From Caballeronia sp. INDeC2 (GTDB lineage Bacteria; Pseudomonadota; Gammaproteobacteria; Burkholderiales; Burkholderiaceae): a stretch of DNA of 64,000 nt. The notes beneath the pieces were generated by a model. That model saw nothing but the letters and a program-made list of their open reading frames with translations, was not told the DNA's origin and did no database searches. Of this stretch, positions 40,796-52,459 are shown one piece after another. The stretch spans positions 58,936 through 122,935 of the forward strand of contig NZ_JALQDG010000013.1 of assembly GCF_023631325.1 (NCBI RefSeq), given 5' to 3'. The position numbers were made by a program, and so were the translations under genes. Position 1 is the first letter of the stretch, and the number at the start of each line of letters is the position of its first letter.

Positions 40796-41299
40796 TCAGC
40801 GCAACGTCGCCAGGATGCTTCGAGCGTCGCTGACTTCGAACTTGCCGGGCGCTTCGACTGACAGCGTCTTGACCACGCCGTCGTCGACCACCATTGCGTA
40901 ACGCAGGGAACGGATTCCCATGCCACGCTCGGACAAATCCTGATCCAGTCCGAGTGCCTGAGTGAAACGCGCACTGCCGTCCGCGATCATCTTCACCTTG
41001 CCCGAGGTTTGAAGATCGCGTCCCCACGCGCTCATGACGAACGCGTCGTTGACGGAAACGCACCAGATTTCGTCGATGCCCGCAGCGGACAGATCCGCAG
41101 CGGACTCGACGTAGCCGGGCACGTGTCTGGCGGAGCATGTCGGCGTAAAGGCGCCCGGCAATCCGAAGATCACCACGCGCTTTCCTGCGCACCGCTCGCG
41201 CGCCGGGAACGCATTCGGTCCCACGGCACAGCCTTCGGTGGCCTCCTCGATGAACTCGAAGAGACGCACGTCGGGCAACGTATCACCCACTTTGATCAT
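40796..41299 (-). CDS. Peroxiredoxin (Prx5 type)
   Basis: 167-residue Prx5-type peroxiredoxin that reduces hydroperoxides, probably with glutaredoxin or thioredoxin. The peroxidatic Cys55 is in FGLPGAFTPTCSARHVPGY, and the ELxVNDAFVMxAW-like VSVNDAFVMSAWGRD motif follows. The start is ATG 41299 (MIKVGDTLP). It lies 286 bp after ftsZ with no terminator in between, so it may be partly co-transcribed with the dcw cluster, as in other Burkholderiaceae. Confidence 0.92.
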   Translation of the reverse strand: MIKVGDTLPDVRLFEFIEEATEGCAVGPNAFPARERCAGKRVVIFGLPGAFTPTCSARHVPGYVESAADLSAAGIDEIWCVSVNDAFVMSAWGRDLQTSGKVKMIADGSARFTQALGLDQDLSERGMGIRSLRYAMVVDDGVVKTLSVEAPGKFEVSDARSILATLR

Positions 41300-41585
41300 G
41301 CTCGGTCCTTCCCTCATCAGTGCTCGCGGACATCCTCGCGATTGCATCGTCCCGCGACCCGGCCGAACGTCATTGCGGCAACTTCGGCTTCAATCTGCCT
41401 TCCTCGACGTCAGGGGCAGATTCGTGGAGGTCGGCTGGCCACGGCCCGGCGTCCATTTTGCATCCAGGACGCGGCCTTGGACAGTCGCCCCACGCGAAGC
41501 CTGCATCATCCGCACGATATGTTCGGCGCGCACGCGGTGGGCTGAATCGTCAGAGCCAACTCAGCAGCAAGTAACGTGCGCCCGC

Positions 41586-42794
41586 TCAGTCCGCCTGCTT
41601 GCGCAGGAACGCCGGAATGTCATACGTATCGACGCCTTTTTCCTGCAACGCCTGCACGTGCGATGCCGCGGTTTCGCGCGTCGAACGCCACACGGCCGGG
41701 GTGTCGAGCTGACCGTAATCCGTCGTCGATTGGCCGTGCTGCGCGCCGTACGTGTTGTGCGCAGCCTGATGGCCGTGCGCGACCGGCTGGTTGTCGGTGC
41801 CCGTGCGCAGGAGGGTCATCGGTGCTTGCTGCTGCTTCTTCGCCGCGCGGCCCAGACCCGTTGCCACCACCGTCACGCGCAGCGCATCGCCCATCGCGTC
41901 GTCGTACACGGCGCCGAAGATGACCGTTGCGTCATCGGCTGCGTAGCTCTTGATGGTGTTCATCACTTCACGCGTTTCCGACAGACGCAGCGAACGGCTC
42001 GACGTGATGTTCACCAGCACGCCGCGCGCACCCGACAGATCCACGCCTTCCAGCAGCGGGCTTGCGACAGCCTGCTCGGCGGCGAGGCGCGCACGATCGA
42101 CGCCGGCAACCGTCGCCGTGCCCATCATCGCCTTGCCTTGCTCGCCCATCACCGTCTTCACGTCTTCGAAGTCGACGTTCACGAGACCGTCGACGTTGAT
42201 GATTTCCGCGATACCGGCCACTGCGTTGTTCAGCACGTCGTCCGCGCACTGGAAGCACTTGTCCATCTCGGCGTCGTCGCCCATCACCTCGAACAGCTTG
42301 TCGTTCAGCACGACGATCAGCGAGTCGACGTGATCCTCCAGTTGCTGCGAGCCCGCTTCCGCCACGCGCATGCGGCGGCCGCCTTCGAACTCGAACGGCT
42401 TGCTCACCACGCCGACGGTCAGAATGCCCATTTCCTTCGCGATCTGCGCGACCACCGGCGCCGCGCCCGTGCCCGTGCCACCGCCCATACCGGCGGTGAT
42501 GAACACCATGTGCGCGCCGCGCAATGCATCGGCGATGCGCTCGCGTGCGTCTTCCGCCGCTTCCTTGCCCTTCTCCGGTTTGGCGCCCGCGCCGAGACCG
42601 GTCATGCCCAGTTGCAGAACCGCCGGCGCACGGGAACGCGCGAGCGCCTGTGCGTCGGTGTTCATCACGATGAAGTCGACGCCCTGCACACCACGGTTGA
42701 TCATGTGCTGAACCGCGTTGCCGCCAGCACCACCGACGCCCACGACCTTGATGATCGTTCCGTTGGTTTCCGTTTCCAGCATTTCGAAATCCAT
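41586..42794 (-). CDS. ftsZ: Cell division protein FtsZ
   Basis: Tubulin-like GTPase that forms the Z ring. The 402-residue product has the tubulin signature GGGTGTG at 104-110, the MNTDAQAL and NVDFEDVKTVM segments (T7/synergy loop region), a variable linker rich in Gln/Ala/His, and the C-terminal peptide DIPAFLRKQAD that binds FtsA and ZipA-like partners. It starts ATG at 42794. It lies 110 bp after ftsA, the largest gap inside the cluster, which leaves room for an internal promoter. Confidence 0.98.
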   Translation of the reverse strand: MDFEMLETETNGTIIKVVGVGGAGGNAVQHMINRGVQGVDFIVMNTDAQALARSRAPAVLQLGMTGLGAGAKPEKGKEAAEDARERIADALRGAHMVFITAGMGGGTGTGAAPVVAQIAKEMGILTVGVVSKPFEFEGGRRMRVAEAGSQQLEDHVDSLIVVLNDKLFEVMGDDAEMDKCFQCADDVLNNAVAGIAEIINVDGLVNVDFEDVKTVMGEQGKAMMGTATVAGVDRARLAAEQAVASPLLEGVDLSGARGVLVNITSSRSLRLSETREVMNTIKSYAADDATVIFGAVYDDAMGDALRVTVVATGLGRAAKKQQQAPMTLLRTGTDNQPVAHGHQAAHNTYGAQHGQSTTDYGQLDTPAVWRSTRETAASHVQALQEKGVDTYDIPAFLRKQAD

Positions 42795-42904
42795 GTTGCC
42801 TCCGTCAAGAATGAAGATCGGCGTTATTCGACGAGAGATCGGGCAACCTTTCGTCGCGCGCCAGCCGCCGGTACCAGCGCGTAATTCTTTTTGTTGCTTG
42901 TTGC

Positions 42905-44137
42905 TTAAAAGTTCCCGAGGAACCAGTCCTTCATCCGCGAGAACACCTGTCCCATCGAACCGTTCTGCACCGCGACCTTGCGGCCGCGCATGCGTTGCGA
43001 GCGTCCTTCGGCGAGCAGGCCCATCGCGGTCGAGTAGCGCGGGTTGCGCACCACGTCGGCGAGACCGCCCGCGTATTCCGGAACGCCGATGCGCACCGGC
43101 TTCAGGAAAATATCTTCGCCGAGCTCGACCATGCCGGGCATCATCGCCGCGCCGCCGGTCAGCACGACACCGCTCGACAGCAGCTCTTCGTAGCCCGATT
43201 CGCGCACGACCTGTTGCACCAGCGAGAACAGCTCTTCGACGCGCGGCTCCACGACCGCCGCCAGCGCCTGACGCGACAGCGTGCGCGGACCGCGCTCGCC
43301 GAGGCCCGGCACTTCGATCATTTCGTCCGGATCGGCAAGCGCCTGCTTCGCGATGCCGTAGCTCACCTTGATGTCTTCCGCGTCGGGCGTCGGCGTGCGC
43401 AGCGCCATCGCGACGTCGCTCGTGATCTGGTCGCCGGCGATCGGGATCACCGCCGTATGACGGATCGCGCCTTCGCTGAAGATGGCGATGTCGGTCGTGC
43501 CTCCGCCGATATCGACCAGCACGACGCCGAGTTCCTTCTCGTCCTCGGTCAGCACGGCAAGCGACGACGCCAGCGGTTGCAGGATCAGATCGTTCACTTC
43601 GAGGCCGCAGCGGCGCACGCACTTCACGATGTTCTGCGCCGCGCTCACCGCGCCCGTCACGATGTGCACCTTCACTTCGAGGCGGATGCCGCTCATGCCG
43701 ATCGGCTCGCGCACGTCTTCCTGACCGTCGATGATGAATTCCTGCGTCAGGATATGCAGCACCTGCTGATCGGTCGGAATGTTGATTGCCTTGGCCGTCT
43801 CGATCACACGCGCGACATCCGCCTGCGTGACTTCCTTGTCCTTGATCGCGACCATGCCGCTCGAATTGAAGCTGCGAATATGACTGCCCGCGATCCCGGT
43901 GAATACGTTCGTGATCTTGCAGTCGGCCATCAGTTCGGCTTCTTCGAGCGCGCGCTGGATGGATTGCACCGTGGCCTCGATATTGACCACGACGCCCTTC
44001 TTCAGCCCCTTCGAGTCGCTCTGACCGAGTCCGATCACCTCGTAGTGGCCTTCGCCCTTCAGTTCGGCGACGATCGCGACCACCTTCGACGTTCCGATGT
44101 CGAGGGAAACCAGCAGATCTTTGTAGTCTTTGCTCAT
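42905..44137 (-). CDS. ftsA: Cell division protein FtsA
   Basis: Actin-like protein that anchors FtsZ to the membrane and recruits the divisome. 410 residues: VSLDIGTSKVVAIVAEL is the phosphate-1 motif, the 1C (SHI) domain follows, and VVLVDIGGGTTDIAIF is phosphate-2. The C-terminal amphipathic helix (RMKDWFLGNF) is the membrane-targeting sequence. It sits between ftsQ and ftsZ as usual. Confidence 0.97.
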   Translation of the reverse strand: MSKDYKDLLVSLDIGTSKVVAIVAELKGEGHYEVIGLGQSDSKGLKKGVVVNIEATVQSIQRALEEAELMADCKITNVFTGIAGSHIRSFNSSGMVAIKDKEVTQADVARVIETAKAINIPTDQQVLHILTQEFIIDGQEDVREPIGMSGIRLEVKVHIVTGAVSAAQNIVKCVRRCGLEVNDLILQPLASSLAVLTEDEKELGVVLVDIGGGTTDIAIFSEGAIRHTAVIPIAGDQITSDVAMALRTPTPDAEDIKVSYGIAKQALADPDEMIEVPGLGERGPRTLSRQALAAVVEPRVEELFSLVQQVVRESGYEELLSSGVVLTGGAAMMPGMVELGEDIFLKPVRIGVPEYAGGLADVVRNPRYSTAMGLLAEGRSQRMRGRKVAVQNGSMGQVFSRMKDWFLGNF

Positions 44138-44163
44138 AGCGTGCTCATGCCTGTGATGTCTGC

Positions 44164-44916
44164 TTACTTCTTGGCCTTATCGGTGTCGTTGATGAAGCGC
44201 ATGTTCGCGGCTCGTATCGCAAAGCCGTTCGGGTACCGCAAATCCGCATATTCGATGTCTTTCCCCCATCGTCCCGTGACGGACGTCCACGACGCGACGA
44301 AACGCTTGCAACGGTCGCTCAGCGTGTCCTGGTTGCGCTCGCGGCCCAGCTCAATCTGCGTGCCGTTCGAGAGCTTGACCGTCCACGCGAAACGCGGCGA
44401 CAACGTCACCTCCTCCGGCTTCGCGTCCAGCGGCGCGAACCACTTCTGGAAATCGCGGTAGCGCGCGACTACTTCCTTCGCCGTGCCCTCGGGGCCGTCG
44501 AATGAAGGAAGGTCGTCGTCGAGTTCGCCCTGGTTCGCCGTGAAGAGATCGCCGTCGACGCTCACCAGTTGATCGTTGCCCCACGTGCCGAGCGGCTTGT
44601 ATTCCTCCAGCGTCACCGCGAGTGCGTTCGGCCACACGCGCCGCACGCTCGCGTGGCGCACCCACGGCACCTGCTCGAACGCGGCGCGCGCCGCATCCAG
44701 ATCGACGGTGAAGAAGTTGCCCTTCAGATGACCGACCACGCTCGCGCGCACGACCGGCGAATTGACGTGCGCCGTGTCTCCGTCGATCTGAATCTCACGC
44801 AGGCGAAACTCGGGACGCTGGATCGCCCAATAACCCGCGGCGGCCAGAAGCAGCAGCACGAGCACGACGTGCAGCGCGTTGGCGGCGAGGTTGAGTTGGC
44901 GAACGTTGTTCCACAT
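44164..44916 (-). CDS. ftsQ: Cell division protein FtsQ
   Basis: Single-pass divisome protein that holds FtsB/FtsL and others. 250 residues: short cytoplasmic N-terminus, one transmembrane helix (ALHVVLVLLLLAAAGYWA), then the periplasmic POTRA domain (FRLREIQIDGDTAHVNSPVVRASVV) and the FtsQ/DivIB domain (RRVWPNALAVTLEEYKPLG). It lies 32 bp after ddl and 26 bp before ftsA. Confidence 0.94.
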   Translation of the reverse strand: MWNNVRQLNLAANALHVVLVLLLLAAAGYWAIQRPEFRLREIQIDGDTAHVNSPVVRASVVGHLKGNFFTVDLDAARAAFEQVPWVRHASVRRVWPNALAVTLEEYKPLGTWGNDQLVSVDGDLFTANQGELDDDLPSFDGPEGTAKEVVARYRDFQKWFAPLDAKPEEVTLSPRFAWTVKLSNGTQIELGRERNQDTLSDRCKRFVASWTSVTGRWGKDIEYADLRYPNGFAIRAANMRFINDTDKAKK

Positions 44917-44948
44917 GGTTTCGCTTGTTCGTGTCCTGTGTGATCGAC

Positions 44949-45902
44949 CTAATTCTTAAGCGTGAGCGACAGCACCTTCACGACGAGATCCTTGTAGCTG
45001 ATGCCAACCGCGCGCGCGGCCTTCGGCGGCAGCGAGTGATCCGTCATGCCGGGCGCCGTGTTCACTTCGAGGAAATACGGGTTGCCGTCCGCGTCGAGCA
45101 TGAAGTCGGCGCGGCCCCAGTCGGTGCAGCCGAGAATCTCGAACGCGCGCTTGGTCAGCTGCTTCATGCGCGCTTCTTCGGCTTCGGTCAGGCCGCACGG
45201 AATCAGGTACTGCGTGTCGTCGGCGACGTACTTCGCGTGATAGTCGTAGAACTCGCCCGCCGGCACGATCTTAATGACCGGCAAGTCGAGATCGCCCGCG
45301 ATGCAGCACGTGAACTCGCCGCCGCCCTCGATGCTTTTCTCGACGATCACGATCTTGTCGAAGTTCGCCGCTTCGGCGAGCGCGGGCACGAGCGTTTCCG
45401 CGCTCTTCACCTTGATAACCGCGACACTCGAGCCTTCGCTGGCCGGCTTCACGAAGAGGGGCAAGCCGAGCTTCGCGACGATGTCCTGCGCGCGCGCCGC
45501 GTAATCTTCACCGCGAAAGACGGTTTCGAACAGCGGCGTCGGAATGCCGGTCTGCTGCCACACGAGCTTGGTGCGCAGCTTGTCCATGCCGAGCGCCGAG
45601 CCGAGCACGCCGCTGCCGGTGTAACGGATGCCGTAGAAATCCAGCGCGCCTTGCAGCTGGCCGTTTTCGCCATAGCCGCCATGCAGCGCGATGAACGCGC
45701 GCACGAAGCCGTCGGCCTTCAGATCCGAAAGCGGACGCCGAGCCGGATCGAACGGATGCGCATCGATGCCCGCGTCGCGCAGACCTTCGAGCACGAGGCG
45801 CCCGGAATTGAGCGACACCTCGCGCTCGGCGGAATTTCCACCGAGCAACACCGCGACTTTGCCGAAGGCTTTGGGATCGATTTGATTCACCTGATTGCTC
45901 AT
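44949..45902 (-). CDS. ddl: D-alanine-D-alanine ligase
   Basis: Makes the D-Ala-D-Ala dipeptide that MurF adds to the peptidoglycan stem. 317-residue ATP-grasp enzyme with [19 protein letters not shown] at the start, the [19 protein letters not shown] loop and [14 protein letters not shown] at the metal site. I chose the ATG at 45902 (MSNQVNQID), 16 bp after murC; the other ATG at 45935 would overlap murC by 17 bp. Confidence 0.96.
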   Translation of the reverse strand: MSNQVNQIDPKAFGKVAVLLGGNSAEREVSLNSGRLVLEGLRDAGIDAHPFDPARRPLSDLKADGFVRAFIALHGGYGENGQLQGALDFYGIRYTGSGVLGSALGMDKLRTKLVWQQTGIPTPLFETVFRGEDYAARAQDIVAKLGLPLFVKPASEGSSVAVIKVKSAETLVPALAEAANFDKIVIVEKSIEGGGEFTCCIAGDLDLPVIKIVPAGEFYDYHAKYVADDTQYLIPCGLTEAEEARMKQLTKRAFEILGCTDWGRADFMLDADGNPYFLEVNTAPGMTDHSLPPKAARAVGISYKDLVVKVLSLTLKN

Positions 45903-45918
45903 GTTCTTGATACCGCTC

Positions 45919-47322
45919 TTACCGAGACTGGCCATTTGCCATGTCCGCCAGCTTTCCGCACACGCCGCCGATGGAACCCGCGCCCATCGTGATCACCACG
46001 TCGCCGTTACGCGCGATCGTCGTTACCGCGTCGGGCACTTCGTCGATCGTCTCGACGAACACCGGCTCCACCTTGCCCGCGACGCGAATCGCGCGCGCCA
46101 ATGCGCGGCCGTCCGCTGCGACGATGGGCGCTTCGCCTGCCGCATAGACATCGGTGAGCACGAGCGCATCGACCGTCGACAACACTCTCACGAAATCCTC
46201 GAAGCAATCGCGCGTGCGCGTATAGCGATGCGGCTGGAACGCGAGCACGAGGCGCCGATCGGGAAACGCGCCGCGCGCCGCCGCGATCGTCGCGGCCATT
46301 TCGACCGGGTGATGACCGTAGTCGTCGATCAGCGTGTACGCGCCTTCGCCGGTGCTCGCGTTCACTTCGCCGTAACGCTGGAAGCGCCGGCCCACGCCGT
46401 TGAACTCGGCGAGCGCACGCTGGATATCGGCATCGGCGACTTCGAGTTCAGTCGCGATCGCAATCGCTGCGAGCGCGTTCTGCACGTTGTGCGTGCCCGG
46501 AAGGTTCAGCACGATGTCGAGCGGCGGCGCATCCGCGCGCAGCGTCGTGAAATGCATGCGGCCGTCGCGCGCCTCGACGTTCACCGCGCGCACTTCCGCT
46601 TCCGCGCCGAGGCCGTAGCGGATGATCGGCTTCGACACGAACGGCAGGATTTCGCGCACGTTCGGATCGTCGACGCACAACACCGCGATGCCATAGAACG
46701 GCAGGCGATGCGTGAACTCGATGAACGCCTGCTTCAGCCGCGCGAAGTCGTGGCCGTAGGTGTCCATGTGATCGGCGTCGATGTTCGTGATGACTTCGAT
46801 CACCGGGAAGAGATTCAAGAACGATGCGTCCGATTCGTCGGCTTCCGCGACGATGAAATCGCCCGTGCCGAGCCGCGCGTTCGCGCCCGCGCTGTTCAGG
46901 CGGCCGCCGATGACGAACGTCGGATCGAGCCCGCCCGCGGCGAGCACGCTCGCGACGAGCGAAGTCGTCGTGGTCTTGCCGTGCGTGCCGGCGATCGCGA
47001 TGCCCTGCTTCAGACGCATCAGCTCCGCGAGCATCACGGCGCGCGGCACGATCGGCACGCGGCCTTGACGCGCCGCGAGCACTTCGGGATTGTCCGGACG
47101 CACGGCCGTCGACACGACGACCGCATTCGCGCCTTCGATGTTCTGCTCGTGATGACCGATCTCGACGCGCGCGCCGAGCGCACGCAGCCGCTCGGTCACC
47201 GCGTTGTTCGCGAGATCCGAACCGCTCACGTGATAGCCGAGATTGAGCAGCACTTCGGCGATGCCGCTCATGCCCGCGCCGCCGATCCCGACGAAGTGAA
47301 TATGCTTGACGATATGTTTCAT
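45919..47322 (-). CDS. murC: UDP-N-acetylmuramate-L-alanine ligase
   Basis: Adds L-Ala to UDP-MurNAc, the first stem-peptide step. 467 residues: Rossmann N-terminus ([18 protein letters not shown]), P-loop GTHGKTTTT at 112-120, and central/C-terminal Mur ligase domains with the [11 protein letters not shown] and [18 protein letters not shown] motifs. It abuts murG with no spacer. Confidence 0.97.
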   Translation of the reverse strand: MKHIVKHIHFVGIGGAGMSGIAEVLLNLGYHVSGSDLANNAVTERLRALGARVEIGHHEQNIEGANAVVVSTAVRPDNPEVLAARQGRVPIVPRAVMLAELMRLKQGIAIAGTHGKTTTTSLVASVLAAGGLDPTFVIGGRLNSAGANARLGTGDFIVAEADESDASFLNLFPVIEVITNIDADHMDTYGHDFARLKQAFIEFTHRLPFYGIAVLCVDDPNVREILPFVSKPIIRYGLGAEAEVRAVNVEARDGRMHFTTLRADAPPLDIVLNLPGTHNVQNALAAIAIATELEVADADIQRALAEFNGVGRRFQRYGEVNASTGEGAYTLIDDYGHHPVEMAATIAAARGAFPDRRLVLAFQPHRYTRTRDCFEDFVRVLSTVDALVLTDVYAAGEAPIVAADGRALARAIRVAGKVEPVFVETIDEVPDAVTTIARNGDVVITMGAGSIGGVCGKLADMANGQSR

Positions 47323-48441
47323 TTAATGTGCCTCCCGAGCTTGCGCGTTCACACGCGCGCCGGCCACGTCGACGCATATGCTCGCGACCTTCTCGGTCGC
47401 GTTCGGTTTCGCGAGTGCGCGCGAGCGCTCGGCCATTTGCTCGAGCGATGCGCGCGACTGTGCGCGTAGCCAGTCGGCGAGCTTCTGCGCCGACAAATCG
47501 CGTTGTTGTATCAGTTCAGCCGCGCCGTTCTTCGCGAGAAAGGCGCCGTTGGTCGTCTGGTGATCGTCGACGGCGAACGGGAACGGCACGAAGAGCGCAG
47601 CGACGCCGACCGCCGCGATCTCCGAGACCGTCATCGCGCCCGAGCGGCAGATGACGAGATCCGCCGATGCATAAGCACCCGCCATGTCTTCGATGAACGG
47701 CACGAGTTGCAGATCTTCTCCGCGCGTAAGACCCGCCGCCGCGTAGTTCGCTTCCAGTGCTTCGATATGCTTCGCGCCCGCCTGATGAACGATGCGCGGA
47801 CGCTCGTCCGGCGCCAGCATCGCAAGCGCCTTCGGCACGGTTTCGTTCAATGCGGCCGCGCCGAGACTGCCGCCGACGACGAGCACATTCAGACGCCCGG
47901 AACGCGCGGCGTAGCGTACTTTGGGTGGCAATGCGCTCGTTAGTTCCGCACGGATCGGATTACCGGTCCATTCGGCATTCGGCAGAGCATTGGGGAACGC
48001 GACGAGGACGCGCTTCGCGAGATGCGCGAGCACCTTGTTCGCGAGTCCCGCGATCGAATTCTGTTCGTGCAGCACGAGCGGGCAGCCCGCGAGCTTCGTC
48101 ATGATGCCCGCCGGAAACGTGATGTAGCCGCCCATGCCGAGCACGACATCCGGCTTCACGCGGCGCAGCGCGGCGAAGCTCTGCGAGCATGCGCGCAGCA
48201 GATTCACCGGCAGCATCAGCTTGGTCTTGATGCCCTTGCCGCGCACGCCGCCGAAGCGCACGTATTCCATCGGAATGCCGTGCTTCGGCACGAGCGTCGC
48301 TTCCATGCCGTTCGCATTGCCGAGCCACACCACGCGCCAGCCGTGCGCCTGCATCCAGTGCGCGACCGCGAGCCCCGGGAACACGTGGCCCCCGGTGCCG
48401 CCCGCCATCACCATCAAGGTGCGGTCGCGTTGCGCGGTCAT
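47323..48441 (-). CDS. murG: Undecaprenyldiphospho-muramoylpentapeptide beta-N-acetylglucosaminyltransferase
   Basis: Adds GlcNAc to lipid I to give lipid II on the inner membrane's cytoplasmic face. 372 residues of the GT-B fold: [17 protein letters not shown] at the start, [35 protein letters not shown], and [35 protein letters not shown] as the donor site. It overlaps ftsW by 4 bp and touches murC directly. Confidence 0.97.
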   Translation of the reverse strand: MTAQRDRTLMVMAGGTGGHVFPGLAVAHWMQAHGWRVVWLGNANGMEATLVPKHGIPMEYVRFGGVRGKGIKTKLMLPVNLLRACSQSFAALRRVKPDVVLGMGGYITFPAGIMTKLAGCPLVLHEQNSIAGLANKVLAHLAKRVLVAFPNALPNAEWTGNPIRAELTSALPPKVRYAARSGRLNVLVVGGSLGAAALNETVPKALAMLAPDERPRIVHQAGAKHIEALEANYAAAGLTRGEDLQLVPFIEDMAGAYASADLVICRSGAMTVSEIAAVGVAALFVPFPFAVDDHQTTNGAFLAKNGAAELIQQRDLSAQKLADWLRAQSRASLEQMAERSRALAKPNATEKVASICVDVAGARVNAQAREAH

Positions 48442-49715
48442 ACTTTTCCTCCGCGCATGAGAACCCGGTTCTCGTAATCCACGCGCAGCAAAACGGCTAG
48501 CGCAACGCAGTTCAGCAGAATGCCCGAGCCGCCGTAGCTGACGAGCGGTAGCGTGAGACCCTTGGTCGGCAGAAGACCGAGATTCACGCCCATGTTGATG
48601 AACGTCTGCGCGCCGAACCAGATACCGACGCCCTTCGCCATCAAACCGGCGAACGTGCGATCGAGCGCGAGCGCCTGACGGCCGATCTCGAACGCGCGGC
48701 GCACGATCCAGTAGAACAGCAGGATCACGCAAATCACGCCGACGAAACCGAGTTCCTCGCCGATCACGGCAAGAATGAAGTCGGTATGCGCTTCCGGAAG
48801 ATAGTTGAGCTTTTCGACGCTGCCACCGAGTCCGACGCCGAACCACTCCCCGCGTCCGAACGCGATGAGCGAGTGCGTCAACTGGTACGCCTTGCCTTGC
48901 GCGTAACGGTCGTCCCACGGATCGAGGTAAGCGAAGATTCGCTCGCGACGCCACGGCGATGCCCACACGAGCAACGTGAACGTGCCCACCGCCGTCGCCA
49001 CCAGTCCGCCGAACAGCTTGCCATTGACGCCGCCGAGGAACAGCACGCCCATCGCGATGGCGGCGATCACCATGAACGCGCCCATATCGGGTTCGAGCAG
49101 CAAAAGCGCGCCGACCGCGCCGACCGCCACCGCCATCGGCAGGAAGCCCTTGCCGAAGCTGTGCATGAATTCCTGCTTGCGCACGGTGTAGTTCGCGGCG
49201 TAGATCGTCACCGCGAGCTTCATGATTTCCGACGGCTGCATGTTCGTGATGCCGAGCGGAATCCAGCGGCGCGCGCCGTTCACGCCTTTGCCGACGTGCG
49301 GAATCAGCACGATGACCAGCAACACCAGCGCGAAGAGAAACAGCTTCGGCGCGTATTTTTCCCAGGTCTTGATCGGGATCTTGAACGCGATGATCGCGCC
49401 GACGAGCGCCGTCGTAATCGAGATGAGGTGGCGCACGAGGAAGTGATAGTCGCGGTAGCTCGCGTACTTCGGAGAATCTGGCATTGCGATCGACGCCGAA
49501 TACACCATCACGATGCCCAGGCCGAGCAGCGAGATCATCACCCACAGCAGCGAATAGTCGTAGTCGAGCATGCGCGAGCGCGCGGGGCGCACGCCGTTCA
49601 CCGCGCTCGAAATGCCACCGCGCGTGCCGGAATTCGAGCGGCCCGCGAGCGAGTCGCTCGGCATCGCGTTGCGCTGGCCCGTGAGTTTCGATCCGAAGCG
49701 GTCCGACCAGCTCAT
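48438..49715 (-). CDS. ftsW: Peptidoglycan polymerase / lipid II-associated division protein FtsW
   Basis: SEDS-family inner-membrane polymerase that works with FtsI at the septum. 425 residues with ten membrane helices; [24 protein letters not shown] is helix 1, and [26 protein letters not shown] and [20 protein letters not shown] carry family motifs. The N-terminal ~75 residues are Ser/Arg/Gly-rich and probably disordered. I use the ATG at 49715, which overlaps the murD stop by 4 bp. Confidence 0.96.
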   Translation of the reverse strand: MSWSDRFGSKLTGQRNAMPSDSLAGRSNSGTRGGISSAVNGVRPARSRMLDYDYSLLWVMISLLGLGIVMVYSASIAMPDSPKYASYRDYHFLVRHLISITTALVGAIIAFKIPIKTWEKYAPKLFLFALVLLVIVLIPHVGKGVNGARRWIPLGITNMQPSEIMKLAVTIYAANYTVRKQEFMHSFGKGFLPMAVAVGAVGALLLLEPDMGAFMVIAAIAMGVLFLGGVNGKLFGGLVATAVGTFTLLVWASPWRRERIFAYLDPWDDRYAQGKAYQLTHSLIAFGRGEWFGVGLGGSVEKLNYLPEAHTDFILAVIGEELGFVGVICVILLFYWIVRRAFEIGRQALALDRTFAGLMAKGVGIWFGAQTFINMGVNLGLLPTKGLTLPLVSYGGSGILLNCVALAVLLRVDYENRVLMRGGKV

Positions 49716-51223
49716 AGCATCACTCCCCGCGCGGCGGCGATATCTTCCACCGCGCTGCGAAACACGTCGGCGCGGTGTGCGTAGTTCCTGAACATGTCGA
49801 GGCTCGCGCACGCGGGCGAGAGCAACACGGCGTCGCCGGCTTCCGCGATGCGCGCGGCGGCATTCGTCGCGGCTTCGAGCGTCGCGTGGTCTTCGAGCAC
49901 GACGCCCGTCGATGCGAGCGTTTCGCGAATGCGCGGCGCGTCGCGGCCGATCAGCATGACCGCGCGCGCCCAGCGTGCGACCGGCGCTTCGAGCGGCGAA
50001 AAGTCCTGGCCCTTGCCGTCGCCACCGGCGATCAGCACGATGCGCTGCGCGAGTCCATCGAGCGCGGCCACCGTCGCGCCGACGTTGGTGCCCTTGCTGT
50101 CGTCGACGTAATCGACGCCGTCGATCTGCGCGATCACTTCGACGCGATGCGGCTCGCCGCGATACTCGCGCAGGCCGTGCAAGAGCGCGGCGAGCGGCAG
50201 ATCGATCGCACGCGCGAGCGCGAGCGCCGCCAGCGCGTTCGCCGCGTTGTGAAGACCGCGGATACGCAGCGCATCGACCGGCATCAGTCGCTTCGAGACG
50301 ACGTTCGGCTCGCTGATTTCCTGCTTGCGGCGACGCGACGGCGCAGGTTCATCGGCGGCGTCGCGATCGATGCCGATAGCGAGCCACGCCATGCCGTTGT
50401 CGCGCAGCAGACCATAATCGCCGACATGGCACGGCTCGTTCAGCCCGAACGTCACGACGCGGTCCTGCGCGATGTTCTTCGCGAGCGCCATCGTGCGGGC
50501 GTCGTCGCGGTTCAGCACGCGCGTCGTGCGTAATCCGAAAACGCGGCCCTTCGCGGCGGCATACGCGTCCAGGCCGCCGTGCCAGTCGAGATGATCCTGC
50601 GTGATGTTGAGCACCGCGGCCGCGTGCGGAGCGAATGTATGCGCCGTTTCCAGCTGGAAGCTCGACAGTTCGAGAACCCATACATCCGGCAGCGCGGTTT
50701 GATCGATCGCTTCGGTGAGCTTGTCGAGCATCGACGGGCTGATGTTGCCCGCGACCGCGACCGACTTGCCCGCGCGCTCGCACAAAAGGCCTGTGAGCGC
50801 GGTGGTCGTGGTCTTGCCGTTCGTGCCGGTGATCGCGATGACCTTCGGCGCGTAACCGTTCTCGCCCAGTCCAGCGAGCGCCTGCGCGAAGAGTTCCAGT
50901 TCGCCCCAGACGGGAATGCCGCGTTCGTTCGCGGCGGCGATCAACGGCGCGAGGTCCGGCGCGAGCGGCGAAAGCCCCGGGCTGATCGCGACGAGCTCGA
51001 TGCCGCCATCGAGCAATGCGGGCGTGAACGCGCCGCCGATGAAATCCGCATCGATCTTGTGGATCGCGAGTTCGGAAAGATTCGGCGGCGTTTCGCGCGT
51101 GTCGGCGATCTTCAGGCGGCAACCGTGCCTGGCGCACCAGCGCGCCATCGCCAGACCGGATTCACCCAGTCCCAGCACGAGCACCATCGGACTTTGCCGA
51201 CCGAGAAACTTCTCGCCAAACAT
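49712..51223 (-). CDS. murD: UDP-N-acetylmuramoylalanine-D-glutamate ligase
   Basis: Adds D-Glu to UDP-MurNAc-L-Ala. 503 residues: N-terminal Rossmann domain ([17 protein letters not shown]), P-loop [11 protein letters not shown] at 131-141, then the central and C-terminal Mur ligase domains with [15 protein letters not shown]. It is longer than E. coli MurD (438), mostly from loops such as the basic insert near residue 310. It overlaps ftsW by 4 bp. Confidence 0.96.
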   Translation of the reverse strand: MFGEKFLGRQSPMVLVLGLGESGLAMARWCARHGCRLKIADTRETPPNLSELAIHKIDADFIGGAFTPALLDGGIELVAISPGLSPLAPDLAPLIAAANERGIPVWGELELFAQALAGLGENGYAPKVIAITGTNGKTTTTALTGLLCERAGKSVAVAGNISPSMLDKLTEAIDQTALPDVWVLELSSFQLETAHTFAPHAAAVLNITQDHLDWHGGLDAYAAAKGRVFGLRTTRVLNRDDARTMALAKNIAQDRVVTFGLNEPCHVGDYGLLRDNGMAWLAIGIDRDAADEPAPSRRRKQEISEPNVVSKRLMPVDALRIRGLHNAANALAALALARAIDLPLAALLHGLREYRGEPHRVEVIAQIDGVDYVDDSKGTNVGATVAALDGLAQRIVLIAGGDGKGQDFSPLEAPVARWARAVMLIGRDAPRIRETLASTGVVLEDHATLEAATNAAARIAEAGDAVLLSPACASLDMFRNYAHRADVFRSAVEDIAAARGVML

Positions 51224-51268
51224 CGCTTTACCTTTCCCAAAAACCTGAAACCGCGAAAACGCAAAAGA

Positions 51269-52438
51269 TCAACGCAACTTGAGCGTCGACAAGCCGAAGA
51301 GACACAGCATCAACGTGATGATCCAGAAGCGCACGACCACTTGCGTCTCGGTCCAGCCGGACAACTCGTAGTGATGATGCAGCGGTGCCATCTTGAAGAA
51401 GCGCCGGCCTTCGCCGTAGCGCCGCTTCGTGAACTTGAACCAGAAGACCTGCAGCATCACGGAAAGCGTTTCCGCGACGAAGATGCCGCCCATGATGAAC
51501 AGCACGATTTCCTGACGGACGATCACCGCGATCGTGCCGAGCGCGCCGCCGAGCGCGAGGGCGCCGACATCGCCCATGAAGACTTGCGCGGGGTGCGTGT
51601 TGTACCAGAGAAACGCGAGACCCGCGCCCCCCATTGCGGAACAAAAGATCAAAAGTTCGCCCGCGCCGGGAATGTGCGGGAACAGCAGATATTTCGAGTA
51701 AACCGAGCTGCCCATCACGTATGCGAACGCGCCGAGCGACGCACCGACGAGCACGACGGGCATGATGACGAGACCGTCGAGTCCATCGGTGAGATTCACC
51801 GCGTTGCTCGAACCGACGATCACGAAATACGTCATGGCGATGAAGCCCCACACGCCGAGCGGATAGGTGATCGACTTGAGGAACGGCAGCATCAGATCCG
51901 CGCGCGCGGGCAGGCCCATCGACAGGCCGCTCTTCACCCACGCCATGAAGAGATCGAACACGCGCGCGTTGTTCGCCTCCGAGACGCTGAACGCGAGATA
52001 CACGGCCGCGAAAATGCCGATCACCGATTGCCAGAAATACTTCTCGCGCGAGGACATGCCGCGCGGATCCTTGTGCACGACCTTGCGATAGTCGTCCACC
52101 CAGCCGATCACGCCGTAGCCGAAGGTGACGAGCATCACGATCCAGACAAAGCGATTCGTGAGGTCGGCCCAAAGCAGCGTCGATACCGCGATGCCGATGA
52201 GAATGAGCACGCCGCCCATCGTCGGCGTGCCGGACTTGACGAGGTGCGTCTGCGGGCCATCCTTGCGCACGGCCTGACCGACCTTGAGCGCGGTCAGCTT
52301 GCGAATGACCCACGGACCACAAACGAGGCCGATAAAAAGCGCCGTCGCCGTGGCTCCCACGGCGCGGAACGTAATGTAGGTAAACACGCGCATGAAGCTG
52401 GCGTCATTCTGAAGCCATTGCGCGAGTGCGAGTAGCAT
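51269..52438 (-). CDS. mraY: Phospho-N-acetylmuramoyl-pentapeptide transferase
   Basis: Inner-membrane enzyme that forms lipid I from UDP-MurNAc-pentapeptide and undecaprenyl phosphate. 389 residues, about ten helices. [32 protein letters not shown] (the catalytic DD pair) and [12 protein letters not shown] are the family sites, and [26 protein letters not shown] is the C-terminal signature. It sits 45 bp before murD and 21 bp after murF. Confidence 0.97.
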   Translation of the reverse strand: MLLALAQWLQNDASFMRVFTYITFRAVGATATALFIGLVCGPWVIRKLTALKVGQAVRKDGPQTHLVKSGTPTMGGVLILIGIAVSTLLWADLTNRFVWIVMLVTFGYGVIGWVDDYRKVVHKDPRGMSSREKYFWQSVIGIFAAVYLAFSVSEANNARVFDLFMAWVKSGLSMGLPARADLMLPFLKSITYPLGVWGFIAMTYFVIVGSSNAVNLTDGLDGLVIMPVVLVGASLGAFAYVMGSSVYSKYLLFPHIPGAGELLIFCSAMGGAGLAFLWYNTHPAQVFMGDVGALALGGALGTIAVIVRQEIVLFIMGGIFVAETLSVMLQVFWFKFTKRRYGEGRRFFKMAPLHHHYELSGWTETQVVVRFWIITLMLCLFGLSTLKLR

Positions 52439-52459
52439 GCTGGTCCTTCTTCCAGTGAA

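Noticed and set aside
41300..41585. Short open frames between ftsZ and the peroxiredoxin gene
   Set aside because: No ribosome site or protein-like composition; treated as a 286-bp intergenic stretch without a recognised signal.
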